Shown here one piece after another: positions 44,133-54,700 of a stretch of 64,000 nucleotides of DNA (the stretch's first letter is position 1; every line of letters begins with the position of its first letter). The translations under genes were made by a program, and so were the position numbers. Origin of the DNA: Vampirovibrio chlorellavorus (GTDB taxonomy: Bacteria; Cyanobacteriota; Vampirovibrionia; Vampirovibrionales; Vampirovibrionaceae); assembly GCA_903866275.1 (NCBI GenBank), contig CAIPMU010000002.1, positions 124,001-188,000 of the forward strand, given 5' to 3'. The notes beneath the pieces were generated by a model that searched no databases, was not told the origin of the DNA, and saw only the letters and a list, made by a program, of their open reading frames with translations.

Positions 44133-45908
44133 TCAATTCTGATTTCTGCGAAACACGCCATACCTTCCATAGCTTGCTTGTAGCGTGTAGTGGGTACTTA
44201 AAAATTCAGAGAGTGCCGGGATGGTTAATTGGGATGCGCTATACTGCGCAAACCGGGGATCTTTCAGGAGAGAATGCATGGTCATGTCATCCACGATCAA
44301 CAGGGGTTTATTTTTTTCTAAATCGCGCATAATTTCCTTAATTTGTGGCGCTGAGGTGTATTGAGGAATGATCAGCACAAAGCGCGTGGCATTTTGATAA
44401 CCACCGACCAGATACAGGCTGGGGCTTTCGCTAAATATAAACACGCTGCGTTTTTGTTCATTGGCTTCATGCAGGTGGTTTAGCAATTGCACCATCTGCG
44501 GGCCCGACGTATTGGGATCCGTGTAGAGCAAGGGTTGGGGCATGGTTTGGGTGGGGCTCAGCCAGCTCCCCCAAAGGAGCATGGTCAGTGAGCCGGTGAC
44601 CGCGCCGAGCAGCAATAAGCCGTAGAATCCACCAATGAGGGGCTGCATGAGTTTTTCCAGTTTGGGCCGCCGATTTAAAAAACGTGCCAGCACAACAGCT
44701 CCCAGCAAGAAGGCAATGCCCCCATTGCTGGTGATGTGCATGGATGTGGAGTAGCTCATGGTGGAAATGATCAGGGCAGTCCCGCATAGCCAGAGCAGCA
44801 GCAATTCATCATCCTGCCGTTGTAAAAGCCGGTAATGAAAACGATTGGGCAATGCGTAGCCCATGCCTAAAATTCCGAGAATGGGCAACGCGCCAATGAG
44901 AAACAAATGCAAGGCAATGGGAAAGCGAAAGATAAATAGCAGCGCCGCCGGAAAGGGAACCCCATCCAGAAAGGGTTTGATGGTTTCCACAAATTCCTGA
45001 TGAAACGTAGGATAATAGCCCAGCACCGACGTCTGGTTGTAGTGCCCTTCGGCCAGCCATTGAATGGTATCGCGCACAAAATCGGGCCAAATACCTAGCG
45101 TGATTAGAGTGAGAATGCATAGTCCATGCATGGCAAGCCAGGGCAATGCCCCAAAGCGCCCCCACTCCCTCAGCCAGCGAGCCAATACGGCCTGATTTTT
45201 GACTTGCCGGTAGCCGACGCCTTGTAGTTCGCGTTCATGTAAAAAGCAGTGCAGCAGGCTAAATGCGGTCAGTGCCCCGGTGAGCAGAATCCCCAGACTT
45301 TGGGTGAACCAGAACGTGGTCGCACAGAGGATGCCGCTCAGGGCAATCCAGCGTGGTTGTGCCTTGCCGTTGTAGAGGCTTTGCAGATAGCGCCAGCTCA
45401 TAAATACAGCGCCCAAGGCCACCAGTCCGCTCCAGAAGTGGTGCTGAAACACAGGATACCGGGAATCGGTGAGCCATAAAAACGCGAGCAACAAATTGAG
45501 CCAGGGCTTGGGCAAATGGTTTTTGCCCATGGTGTAAAGCATGAGCAGTTCCAGCAGCCAGCCAATAACCACCAGCAGGCGAATGCCAATGAGACTAAAA
45601 CCGTTCAGCCGGAAAAATAAGGAACCGATGAACTGACTGCCGGGGGTGACGAAATCGTAAAAATCCCGGTACGGGAGCAAGCCCTGAGCCATTTGCCGGG
45701 CTTGTAGCAGGTAAGTAGACTCATCGGTCAGGGGCCAGCTCATCAGGGGGCCAATCAGGCTGAGGAACATCAGCAGGAGAATCAGGCCGAGCAATGCCCG
45801 CCAAAGCCATTGTTTCCAATGGCGAGAAGCCGGTTGTAAGGGGTTTGTCATACAGGATGGGCTCTTCAGGGGCTTGCGCTGCGCGGTTGTCTGGCGCGGC
45901 TGTTTCAT
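44133..45908 (-). CDS. GT-C type membrane glycosyltransferase (PMT/ArnT-like)
   Basis: 591 residues with about ten to twelve hydrophobic segments. The first outer loop has the GT39/ArnT-like acidic motif LTDESTYLLQARQMAQG, followed by PYRDFYDFVTPG. The C-terminal 120 residues form a soluble domain. It probably moves a sugar from a lipid-phosphate carrier onto a protein or lipid outside the inner membrane. The start is uncertain: 45908 gives a basic N-terminus, while ATG 45851 is an alternative; neither has a good ribosome site. It is divergent from the sugar operon. Confidence 0.78.
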   Translation of the reverse strand: MKQPRQTTAQRKPLKSPSCMTNPLQPASRHWKQWLWRALLGLILLLMFLSLIGPLMSWPLTDESTYLLQARQMAQGLLPYRDFYDFVTPGSQFIGSLFFRLNGFSLIGIRLLVVIGWLLELLMLYTMGKNHLPKPWLNLLLAFLWLTDSRYPVFQHHFWSGLVALGAVFMSWRYLQSLYNGKAQPRWIALSGILCATTFWFTQSLGILLTGALTAFSLLHCFLHERELQGVGYRQVKNQAVLARWLREWGRFGALPWLAMHGLCILTLITLGIWPDFVRDTIQWLAEGHYNQTSVLGYYPTFHQEFVETIKPFLDGVPFPAALLFIFRFPIALHLFLIGALPILGILGMGYALPNRFHYRLLQRQDDELLLLWLCGTALIISTMSYSTSMHITSNGGIAFLLGAVVLARFLNRRPKLEKLMQPLIGGFYGLLLLGAVTGSLTMLLWGSWLSPTQTMPQPLLYTDPNTSGPQMVQLLNHLHEANEQKRSVFIFSESPSLYLVGGYQNATRFVLIIPQYTSAPQIKEIMRDLEKNKPLLIVDDMTMHSLLKDPRFAQYSASQLTIPALSEFLSTHYTLQASYGRYGVFRRNQN

Positions 45909-46074
45909 TTTATTCTAACAGTTCGTGCGGCTTTGATGATGGAAACGCCTGCCCGTGACCGCGGTGAACAGGCTCGAAAGGCGATGGATTTGCGTGGCTC
46001 TCCCCCAATGCGGGTAAGATGCTCTATAATAGAGGAGAGTGAGCAACAATTTTTGAGCGAGGGACAATCGAGCC

Positions 46075-47163
46075 GTGTCAAGTCCTGTGGAGTCATCGGC
46101 CGTGCGGGTTGCCGTGGTGGGCGCCGGGTACTGGGGGCCGAATATTATTCGCAACCTGCAGGAGAATCAGGATTGCGATCTGGTGGCGATATGCGACCGG
46201 GATACCCAGAAGCTGGGTTTGATGGGCAAGCGCTTCAAGAACGCCCTCAAGCTGGTGCCTGATTTTAATCAGTTGCTGCAGGATGATACTCTGGACGCCG
46301 TTGCCATTGTGACCGAGATTAACTCCCACTATCCGCTGGTGAAGGCGGCCTTAGAGGCTGGTAAGCACGTCTTTGTGGAAAAACCGCTGGCCACCACGCC
46401 GGAACAATGCGCCGAGTTGGGCAAACTGGCCGAACAGGTGCAGAAAACCCTGATGGTGGGGCACACGTTTATTTATAACCCGGCAGTTCGGGAGCTCAAG
46501 CGCATCGCGGAATCCGGCGCGCTGGGCGATATTTACTATATGCACGCCCAGCGGCTGAATCTGGGACGGATTCAAACTACGATCAACTCCGTGTGGAGTC
46601 TGGCGGTGCATGATGTGGCTATTGCCCTCTATTTATTTGATGAGCGCCCCACCTGGGTGCGTGCCTGGGGCAACGATTTCATTACCCCCGGCGTGGCGGA
46701 TGTGTCCTTTTTGAACATCCAGTTTCCCTCGGGGCGCTTGGCCAATATTCACACCAGTTGGCTCGACCCGGAGAAAAAACGTCAGGTCACATTAGTCGGG
46801 AGCAAGCAGATGGCCGTTTATGACGATGTCAGTCTGGATCGCAAAATAACCATTTACGATAAAGGCATTGAAAAAGTGCTGGTCGATAGCCCGATGGCCG
46901 AGTACAAGGACTTCAGCGAGTTTCAGTTGCTCACCCGCACGGGCGATGTGAGCATTCCCCATTTGAATTTTACGGAACCCCTCAAGCTGGAAATGCAGCA
47001 CTTCATGGATTGCATTCGGGGCAAGGTGAAAACCCCACTGACGGGTTGGCGGGAAGGGCTTGCCGTGGTAAAGGTGCTGGAAGCTGCCCAGCGCTCGCTG
47101 GATTTTGCAGGCATTCCCGTGGAATTGACCTGGGAGGACTGTGAATCGCATGCTGCCGTTTGA
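46075..47163 (+). CDS. Gfo/Idh/MocA-family sugar dehydrogenase
   Basis: 362 residues, GTG start. A Rossmann motif VVGAGYWGPNIIRN and the EKPLATT lysine motif mark the family. The second domain contains HDVAIALYLF, with the family His. Closest in appearance to UDP-sugar 3-dehydrogenases of surface-glycan loci (WbpB/WlbA type), by eye only. It begins a five-gene operon and overlaps the next gene by 23 nt. Confidence 0.9.
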   Translation: MSSPVESSAVRVAVVGAGYWGPNIIRNLQENQDCDLVAICDRDTQKLGLMGKRFKNALKLVPDFNQLLQDDTLDAVAIVTEINSHYPLVKAALEAGKHVFVEKPLATTPEQCAELGKLAEQVQKTLMVGHTFIYNPAVRELKRIAESGALGDIYYMHAQRLNLGRIQTTINSVWSLAVHDVAIALYLFDERPTWVRAWGNDFITPGVADVSFLNIQFPSGRLANIHTSWLDPEKKRQVTLVGSKQMAVYDDVSLDRKITIYDKGIEKVLVDSPMAEYKDFSEFQLLTRTGDVSIPHLNFTEPLKLEMQHFMDCIRGKVKTPLTGWREGLAVVKVLEAAQRSLDFAGIPVELTWEDCESHAAV

Positions 47164-47989
47164 CCCTATGAATTTTGAATCGCGGGAGTTTGAGCACCGG
47201 GATCAGGGCCGCAGCGGGGTTCAATTGGGCGGTGCCGAAATTATCCTGGAGCAAAGCCCAACCCCGGATGCGGCGCAGGACGAGTATTTGTCCATCGTGA
47301 TTCCCGCTTTCAACGAGGCGGATAATTTGGCCGCCGTGGTGCAGGAATCGCTGGATGTGCTGCAGGGCTTGACTCAACGCTTTGAAATTATTGTGGTGGA
47401 TGATTGCAGCACCGACGACAGTTGGCAAAAACTGCAAGCGCTGGCCAAAGAGATTCCCCAGCTCCGGCCCATTCTGAATGAGAAAAATCTGGGTTGCCAT
47501 CCGTCCTCGTTGATTGGTTATCAGGCGGCTCAAGGGGATTATTTGTACTTTATTCCCGCCGATCGTCAAATTCCCGCTGCGGAAATTTCCAAGTTTGTGG
47601 CCAAGGCCAAAACGGGTTGCGATGTGGTTTACAGTTGGCGTCAAAAGCGCGCTGATCCCCCGCATCGGCTGTGGATTAGCGGCTGTTACAATATGCTGTT
47701 GCGCCTGTTTTTCGGGATTCGGGTGCATGATGTGGATTCGTCCGAGTTGCTGACCCGCCGCGCGGTGGAAAGCTTGCTGCCCAAGGTGCGTTCTGATAGC
47801 GCCTTTATCACCGTGGAATTGCTGATGGAGGCCAGCCGCCAGGGGTTGGCCATCGGCGAGGTGGTGATCGAGCATCGGCCCCGTGTGGCGGGGGTTGCGC
47901 GCGGTATTAACCTGCACGATCTCAGCAAGGTGCCGGTACAATTTCTGGGCATGCTGTGGTGGTTCTGGCAGCAGCGCAATAAGCGCTAA
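47141..47989 (+). CDS. Glycosyltransferase family 2
   Basis: 282 residues. A 50-residue acidic extension precedes the GT-A core LSIVIPAFNEADNLAAVV, IIVVDDCSTDDSW, and DVDSSELLTRRAV. It resembles dolichyl-/undecaprenyl-phosphate sugar synthases, but the usual C-terminal membrane helices are missing. The start is GTG 47141 or ATG 47150, both after GGGAGGAC and inside the previous gene. Confidence 0.88.
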   Translation: MNRMLPFDPMNFESREFEHRDQGRSGVQLGGAEIILEQSPTPDAAQDEYLSIVIPAFNEADNLAAVVQESLDVLQGLTQRFEIIVVDDCSTDDSWQKLQALAKEIPQLRPILNEKNLGCHPSSLIGYQAAQGDYLYFIPADRQIPAAEISKFVAKAKTGCDVVYSWRQKRADPPHRLWISGCYNMLLRLFFGIRVHDVDSSELLTRRAVESLLPKVRSDSAFITVELLMEASRQGLAIGEVVIEHRPRVAGVARGINLHDLSKVPVQFLGMLWWFWQQRNKR

Positions 47990-48003
47990 AGGGGGAATCA
48001 ACC

Positions 48004-48513
48004 GTGAATCTCCCCAAATGGAGCAAGAAAAAGAAAATAGTCATTATTATTCTTGCGCTTGTCGTGGTGATTATTTCAATTTCTCTTTTACCCTTTTTTT
48101 TCAGTTGGCTGATTAGTCAACTCTTTCTGATAGAAGCTTACGCACCTTATCCGGATGCGGATATTCCTGGGGCAAAGGCCGATAAATTGGTGATAGAGAT
48201 CAAGCAAGCGGGGAAGCCGCCTCGTTCCACACATACCGATATAACATCGATTATTCTGAAAAATATTCCCTTGGGCAGTTCCAAAATGGTTGCCAAGCAA
48301 GTGTTTTTAAACAATGGTTTTACTGTGGATGAGAACAGTTTGGGTAAAGAAGTCATAAGTTTGTATGCGCACCGATATCCCGATGGAAGTGAACAAGGGC
48401 AAGGTAATGGTTCATTTAAATGTGTTTACCTTGTGGGCTTGAATTTTGAAAAAAATAAGTTGAAAGAAGTGGGCGCTGCAGATATACATTGTGATGGCTT
48501 ACAGGAATTTTGA
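48004..48513 (+). CDS. Membrane-anchored orphan within the sugar operon
   Basis: 169 residues, GTG start at 48004. A Lys-rich start and one hydrophobic segment (IVIIILALVVVIISISLLPFFF) suggest a signal anchor, followed by about 125 polar residues with two Cys. It is clearly more AT-rich than the genes on both sides and may be an insertion into the operon. No family is recognised. Confidence 0.6.
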   Translation: MNLPKWSKKKKIVIIILALVVVIISISLLPFFFSWLISQLFLIEAYAPYPDADIPGAKADKLVIEIKQAGKPPRSTHTDITSIILKNIPLGSSKMVAKQVFLNNGFTVDENSLGKEVISLYAHRYPDGSEQGQGNGSFKCVYLVGLNFEKNKLKEVGAADIHCDGLQEF

Positions 48514-48536
48514 GTATTCAAAAGAGGAAAAACGAC

Positions 48537-49652
48537 ATGGGCAAAAGTGTATTAGTTACGGGTGGAGCGGGTTTGATTGGCTCGCATCTGGTGGATTTAT
48601 TACTGAAGGAAGGGCACCGGGTGAAGGTGCTGGATAACCTGGATCCGCAGACGCACCCGAACGGCAAACCGCCCTGGATTCCCGGCGAAGTGGAATTTAT
48701 CCACGGGGACATGCGCAGCGATGCGGACGTGTTAAAGGCGCTGACCGGCGTGGAGTGGGTGTTTCATCAGGCGGCCTTTGGGGGCTTTACTACCGCGCTT
48801 ACGCAATATATTGACGTCAATGCCACCGGCACGGCGCGCATTTTTGAAACCATTCGCGAGCATCGTTTGCCGGTGGAAAAAATTGTGGCCGCGTCCTCGC
48901 AGGCCATCTACGGGGAAGGCCTCTATCGGTGCGCCGAGCACGGCACGTTCTCGCCCGCCATGCGGCCCCGTGCGCAACTGGTACTCGGCGATTGGGAAAT
49001 GCGTTGCCCGCAGTGCCAGCAACCGGCCAGCCCGCAACTTACCCCGGAAAGTTCCGTGATTAACGGCGAAACCATTTACGCCACTTCCAAGCTGGCCGAA
49101 GAACGCCTCACCATCGGGCTGGGTAAGTTGCTGGAAATCCCCACGGTGGCGCTGCGCTATGCGGTCACTTACGGCCCCCGGCAATCGATTTTTAACCCGT
49201 ACACTGGCGTGGTGTCTATTTTCTCCACGCGCTTGTTAAACGATAAAGCGCCGATTATTTACGAAGATGGCACCCAGACCCGCGATTTCCTGTTTGTGGA
49301 AGACAACGCGCGCGCCAATCTCTTTGTAATGGAGCATCCCGAAACAGCGCATCAGGTCTACAACGTGGGCACGCAGCAGCCCATTCGCATTGCGGATTTG
49401 GTCAATACATTGGCGGATATTTACGGCAAGAATATCGCGCCGGAAATGCCCGGCAGCTTCCGCCCCGGTGACGTGCGCCACTTTGTGCACAACAGTGAAA
49501 AATTAATGAGCCTGGGCTGGAAGCCCACGATAGATTTGCAGGAAGGCTTGCGCCGCTACGTGGCCTGGATTGAAACCCAGCAGGACATCCGTGATTATTT
49601 TGAAGAGGCTCAACAGCGCTTGCAGGCCCTGCAAGTGGTGGTGTCCCGCTAA
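48537..49652 (+). CDS. NAD-dependent sugar-nucleotide epimerase with Cys-rich insertion
   Basis: 371-residue extended SDR. The NAD motif is TGGAGLIGSHLVD; the catalytic residues are in AASSQAIYG and TIYATSKLAEE (Tyr-x3-Lys). Between them sits an insertion with YRCAEHG and MRCPQCQQP, probably a zinc site. I recall this insertion in dTDP-L-rhamnose 4-epimerase-like enzymes, so a 4-epimerase is the best guess. Start is ATG 48537 after AGAGGA. Confidence 0.88.
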   Translation: MGKSVLVTGGAGLIGSHLVDLLLKEGHRVKVLDNLDPQTHPNGKPPWIPGEVEFIHGDMRSDADVLKALTGVEWVFHQAAFGGFTTALTQYIDVNATGTARIFETIREHRLPVEKIVAASSQAIYGEGLYRCAEHGTFSPAMRPRAQLVLGDWEMRCPQCQQPASPQLTPESSVINGETIYATSKLAEERLTIGLGKLLEIPTVALRYAVTYGPRQSIFNPYTGVVSIFSTRLLNDKAPIIYEDGTQTRDFLFVEDNARANLFVMEHPETAHQVYNVGTQQPIRIADLVNTLADIYGKNIAPEMPGSFRPGDVRHFVHNSEKLMSLGWKPTIDLQEGLRRYVAWIETQQDIRDYFEEAQQRLQALQVVVSR

Positions 49653-49655
49653 TTT

Positions 49656-51647
49656 ATGTGTGGCATTCTGGGCTGGGTAAAATTCGGCGAGGAGGCGCAA
49701 TCCAGCCCCTCCCGCTCAACAGAAGCTCGGGCAATTTCGCCGGAGCGCTTTGCCAAGGCCTTGCATCTCATTCAACATCGCGGGCCGGATGCCTGCCGGA
49801 TGGCCTTTTTTGCGCCCAATCATGCGCCGCAATTGGTTTCCCTTGGAAATCAATGCCCTGAGCTGCCACCATTGCACGCGGCCTTGGGCCATGCGCGTTT
49901 AAGCATTGTCGATCTCTCGGCAGATGCCGCCCAGCCGATGAGTTTACAGGGCGGGACTTCCCCTGATGAGCAACCGGATGTGTGGCTGACGTTTAACGGG
50001 GAAATTTATAATTACCGGGAATTAAAAGCCCCGTTGCAGGCCCAAGGACAGGTCTTTCACAGTCAATCTGACACGGAAGTGCTATTGGCTTTAATGGCTC
50101 AACCTGAGGGGCCGCCGATGGCGGAACGTCTGCAATCGCTCAACGGCATGTTTGCCTTTGGGTTGTGGGATAGTCAGCGCCGTCGCCTCATTTTGGCCCG
50201 CGATCGCTACGGCATCAAACCGCTCTATTACACGCGCTTGCCGCATGGCGGCGGCTTTGCTTTTGCGTCCGAAATTAAAAGTTTGCTGGCACTGGGTGCG
50301 GATAAATCCCTGAATTTGCAAGCCCTTAGCGAACACCTCACCTTCCAGAATACCTTTGGCGATCGCACGTTATTGGCCCATATTCACATGCTGGAACCCG
50401 GTCATTGGGCCGAGCTGGACGCGCAGACCGGCGAGTTGATCATTCAACGCTACTGGCAGCCCGTGTTTGGCTCAGCGCCTGCGCCGGGCGGGGTTTCGGC
50501 ATGGACGGAGCACTTGGCCTCGCTGTTTGATCAAGCCGTGGGCAGCCAGTTGATGGGCGATGTGCCTGTGGGGAGTTTTCTCAGTGGCGGCATGGATACC
50601 GGGGCCATTACGGCAGTCGCCACGCGCAGCCTGCCGGGACTGCATACCTTTACCGCCGGATTTGAAGTCACTCAGGTTTCAGCGGAAGAACAACTGTTTG
50701 ATGAACGGGACGTGTCTCGACAGTTGGCCGCGCGCTACGGCACGCAGCATCATGAATTGACCATTGGCGCAGAAGCGTTGACGCAAACCCTGATGCCCGT
50801 GGTCTGGCATCTGGATGATTTCCGGGCGGGGATCAGCTATCAGGCCTATCTGGTCAGTCGCATGGTGCGGGAATCAGTCACAGTCGTGTTGTCTGGTGTG
50901 GGCGGGGATGAACTCTTTGCGGGTTACCCCTGGCGGTATCAGCCTGCTTTGGGGTTTCAGCACGGGAGCGAGGCCGCCTTTGGCGATGCGTACTATCAAA
51001 GCTGGGTGCGTCTGCTTTCTGAAGAGGAAAAGCGGCAATTGTTCACACCGCAAGTCTTGCAGGCGCTGGGCGATTATTCCAGCCGGGACAGTTTTAACGC
51101 GGTTTGGCAAAACTGTCAGGCGGAGAAACCACTGGATAAAGCCTTGTGCTTTGACATGCAGACTTTTCTGCACGGCCTGCTGGTGGTGGAAGACCGCTTG
51201 AGCATGGCGCACAGCATCGAAAGCCGGGTGCCCTTTCTCGATAACGCGCTGGTGGATTTTTGCCTGACTTTACCCGGTTCGGTGAAGTTGCATGCGGGTT
51301 CCGATCCCAATGAAGCCCTCACTGCCAAGTGGATTTTAAAACAGGCCCTCAGCCCGCTGTTACCCCCAGAGGTTCTCCAGCGCCGTAAGCAGGGTTTTAC
51401 GCCGCCGGATGCCAGTTGGTATCGGAATGTGCATCGGGGCTTTATTGAGCAAGTGCTGCTGTCTCCCCGTGCGATGGCACGGGGGCTTTTCCGCCCGGAA
51501 GGCTTGCAGGCTATTTTGGCCGCCCACTTTGAAGGACGGCGCAATCACCGCTTCCTGATCTGGTCCTTGCTCTGTTTGGAGACGTGGCATCAGTTGTTGT
51601 TGGATCCGGTAGAACTCTGTGAGCCGGAGTTGTTGATCCGGCGTTAG
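49656..51647 (+). CDS. asnB: Asparagine synthase-like amidotransferase
   Basis: 663 residues, glutamine-hydrolysing. The N-terminal nucleophile is Cys2 (MCGILGW), with RGPDA, FNGEIYNY and SDTEVLLAL following. The synthetase ATP loop is VGSFLSGGMDTGAI, which has Met where the common motif SGGLDS has Leu. The end of the sugar operon suggests that it may amidate a glycan or sugar acid rather than make free Asn. It is 4 nt after the epimerase. Confidence 0.92.
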   Translation: MCGILGWVKFGEEAQSSPSRSTEARAISPERFAKALHLIQHRGPDACRMAFFAPNHAPQLVSLGNQCPELPPLHAALGHARLSIVDLSADAAQPMSLQGGTSPDEQPDVWLTFNGEIYNYRELKAPLQAQGQVFHSQSDTEVLLALMAQPEGPPMAERLQSLNGMFAFGLWDSQRRRLILARDRYGIKPLYYTRLPHGGGFAFASEIKSLLALGADKSLNLQALSEHLTFQNTFGDRTLLAHIHMLEPGHWAELDAQTGELIIQRYWQPVFGSAPAPGGVSAWTEHLASLFDQAVGSQLMGDVPVGSFLSGGMDTGAITAVATRSLPGLHTFTAGFEVTQVSAEEQLFDERDVSRQLAARYGTQHHELTIGAEALTQTLMPVVWHLDDFRAGISYQAYLVSRMVRESVTVVLSGVGGDELFAGYPWRYQPALGFQHGSEAAFGDAYYQSWVRLLSEEEKRQLFTPQVLQALGDYSSRDSFNAVWQNCQAEKPLDKALCFDMQTFLHGLLVVEDRLSMAHSIESRVPFLDNALVDFCLTLPGSVKLHAGSDPNEALTAKWILKQALSPLLPPEVLQRRKQGFTPPDASWYRNVHRGFIEQVLLSPRAMARGLFRPEGLQAILAAHFEGRRNHRFLIWSLLCLETWHQLLLDPVELCEPELLIRR

Positions 51648-51700
51648 GATTTTGCCGCCTTGCATCTGGTGGGCTACAGCGTCCAAAAGGGGCAAAAAGG

Positions 51701-51740
51701 AATATCCGGGAACCGTGTCAACACGATTCCCGGATATTTT
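51701..51740. terminator. Bidirectional terminator after asnB
   Basis: AATATCCGGGAA and TTCCCGGATATT pair perfectly, extended by an inner CGTG/CACG stem. TTTT follows on the plus side; the minus side has A/T-rich flanks. The giant repeat gene converges from the right. Confidence 0.85.
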
Positions 51741-51756
51741 GTTGTTTTTATGGGGT

Positions 51757-54700
51757 TTATTGAGCCTGCATCTTCCTCAACATTTGCAGCAACAGGTTCA
51801 ACATCTGAAACAGTTGGGTGAACTGTTGCGGGCCAAATCCGGCGGGTGTGTTGCTGGCCGCAGCTGGTGTCGTGTTGATGGGTGAGTAGCCCGTTGCAGT
51901 GGATGGGGCTGGTTGAGCCGGCGTGTTGACGCTGCTGTTGTCGGCGGCAGCCGGTTTGGCTGGGGTGTGTGCTGCCACTGGTTTGGAGGGGCGTGCGGGA
52001 CGGTGCCGGTGGATATGAGTCGGGTGCTGAGGTGCGGTAGGGCGAGTAGCGCCTTTGGTATTATCCGGTGAATCAGCCGCGGGAGAATCGGGTTTGTAAG
52101 GCGCCTGGTTTGTATCCTTGCTGGGGGCCGGTGGAACGGGTGGCTTGGTGCCATAAGCTGGTGGGCAAGGCACACCGGGATGATCCGTTTGGGGATAGGT
52201 GTCGTGATTTTTGTCCGTTGCGGGTGGCTTTGGCGTTACCACGGGTGGGTTGGCAGGATAAGTGGGGGGGTAGGCGTTGTTATAAGCCACATCGACACCG
52301 TATTTTTTGTCGTAAATCGGGGTGCTGACGTTTTGGTAAACAGGCCGATCCTTGTAAACCGGTTTTTCTGTGTACACGGGTCGGTCGCTGTATTTGGGCT
52401 GCTCGGTATACACGGGACGTTCGCCGTAGGTGGGTTTGTCTGCGTAGACGGGTTGCTGGGTGTAGACCGGGCGTTCGCCGTAAGTGGGTTTGTCTTCGTA
52501 AATCGGTTTATCCGTGTAGACGGGCCGCTCTTTGTAAACCGGTTTATCTTGGTAGACGGGTTGTTGGGTGTAAACGGGTCGCTCGCCGTAAGTGGGTTTT
52601 TCTTCGTAAACAGGCTGGGTGTCGTAAACGGGCCGTTCACCGTAGGTGGGTTTGTCTGCGTAGACGGGTTGCTGGGTGTAAACGGGTCGCTCGCCGTAAG
52701 TGGGTTTTTCTTCGTAAACAGGCTGGGTGTCGTAAACGGGCCGTTCACCATAGGTGGGTTTGTCTGCGTAGACGGGTTGCTGGGTGTAGACGGGTCGCTC
52801 GCCGTAAGTGGGTTTTTCTTCGTAAACGGGCTGGGTGTCGTAAACGGGCCGTTCACCATAGGTGGGTTTGTCTGCGTAGACGGGTTGCTGGGTGTAAACG
52901 GGTCGCTCGCCATAGGTGGGTTGTTCTGCGTAGACGGGTTTATCGCTGTAAACCGGCCCATAAATGGGTGTTTGCGTGGTTTTGCTGGTGGACAGCGTGG
53001 TCGAATCCGGTTGGTTGAATTGAGCGTCGTAGTAAGTTTTCACGCCGTTGTAGGTTTGAGCCATGCCACCGGCAACGCCAGCGGAATCCCGGTATGTGCC
53101 AGCGCCATCCGGCACCCGGAAGCCATAGGTGGACTGGAACGTCGAGCGCATTTTATCCACTTGGGCGGGATCAGCGCCTGCGTCAATCAGTTTCTGACGG
53201 GTTTCTGCGGTAGGCTTGTCGTAGAATTCAAAGACCAGACGCTGTTCGTTGGTGCCGTTTTCACCGCCCGGCATGCTGGCATAGTAGAACTTGCCAGTGG
53301 GGTCGTTGGGATCTCCAATGACTTTGGTTTGACCGGGTAATAGGGGTGTTTTGCCGTCTAGCAGCAGTTGGCCGTTTTGCAGGATGTCGGTTTCTTCGTG
53401 CCCTTGATCGTCACGGGTCATGAAGGCATATTTGGTAAAGGCCTTGTTGCCCTGGCTGTTGATCGTATCCACCTGGGCGTTAATGGTTACCTTGCGGTCG
53501 GTGTCGCCACCGTGTTCGAACATGGTGTAGTTGCCTGTGCCTGGGGTAATGGTATCCGAGGCGTAGTTATTACCCTGACCGCCTACTTTGGGGTCGCCGG
53601 CAACGTACATGTTGTCCGATGTTTTATTATCGAAGATGCTTTCAGCGGTGCCGTTGGTCTGGTTGTCCTGGCTGGTCAGGCTGCTGACCCGGTATTGACT
53701 GGAATTGCTGGTAAAGAAGCTGTTGGCTTTGTTGGCGTCCAGCAATAGGCTGGTTCCCTGATTCAGAATATCGCCAACCGCCCCACCGTGAGAGAGTCCG
53801 TCCAGATCCCGGTTGACCGTGATGGTGCCGGTTTCAGTTTTGGTATCGTAGCCGACAATTTGGGTGCCGGTTTGCACTTTCTCGGTGCCGACCTGTACGG
53901 TTTGAGTACCGGTCTGATATTTCTCGGTGCCGGTCTGCACATTGTCGTAGCCGGTGAGTACTTTCTCGGTACCGGTCTGGTAGGTTTCCGTGCCGACCTG
54001 TACCTGTTTGGTGCCGGTTTGCACTTTTTCGGTACCGGTCTGATATTTCTCGGTGCCAGTTTGCACATTGTCGTAGCCGGTGAGTACTTTCTCGGTGCCG
54101 GTCTGGTAGGTTTCCGTGCCGACCTGTACCTGTTTGGTGCCGGTTTGAACCGTTTCGGTACCGGTCTGATATTTTTCAGTGCCGGTCTGCACATTGTCAT
54201 AGCCGGTAAGCACTTTCTCGGTGCCGGTCTGGTAGGTTTCCGTGCCAACCTGAACCTGTTTGGTGCCGGTTTGAACCGTTTCGGTACCGGTCTGATATTT
54301 TTCAGTGCCGGTTTGTACGTTTTCGTATCCGGTCAGTACTTTTTCGGTGCCATCCTGATAGGTTTCGGTACCGGTTTGTACTTTTTCTGTTCCGGTTTGT
54401 ACTTTTTCGGTGCCAGTCTGGTATTTTTCAGTGCCGGTTTGCACATTTTCGTATCCAGTCAGTACTGGTTCGGTACCGGTCTGGTAGGTTTCCGTGCCGG
54501 TTTGTACTTTTTCGGTACCCGACTGGTATTTTTCGGTGCCGGTTTGCACTTTCTCGGTGCCTACCTGGTATTGCTCGGTGCCAACTTGTGTGCGGGTGGT
54601 GTCATAGCCGACGATATTGTCGCCGTTTTCAGTTGTACCGTTGTAGGAGAGGGTCATGGTTTGGTAATTGTTGTTGGTTGCATTGTAGTTGAGCGATTGA

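Noticed and set aside
52180-53340. 386-residue plus-strand open frame with repeating VDGLLGVNG-type segments
   Set aside because: It is the antisense reading of the hexapeptide array. The 18-bp repeats keep stops out of the opposite frames, and no ribosome site precedes it.
53846-54591. Regular repeats considered as a CRISPR array
   Set aside because: Units are 18 bp without spacers and keep one reading frame; no cas genes are present.
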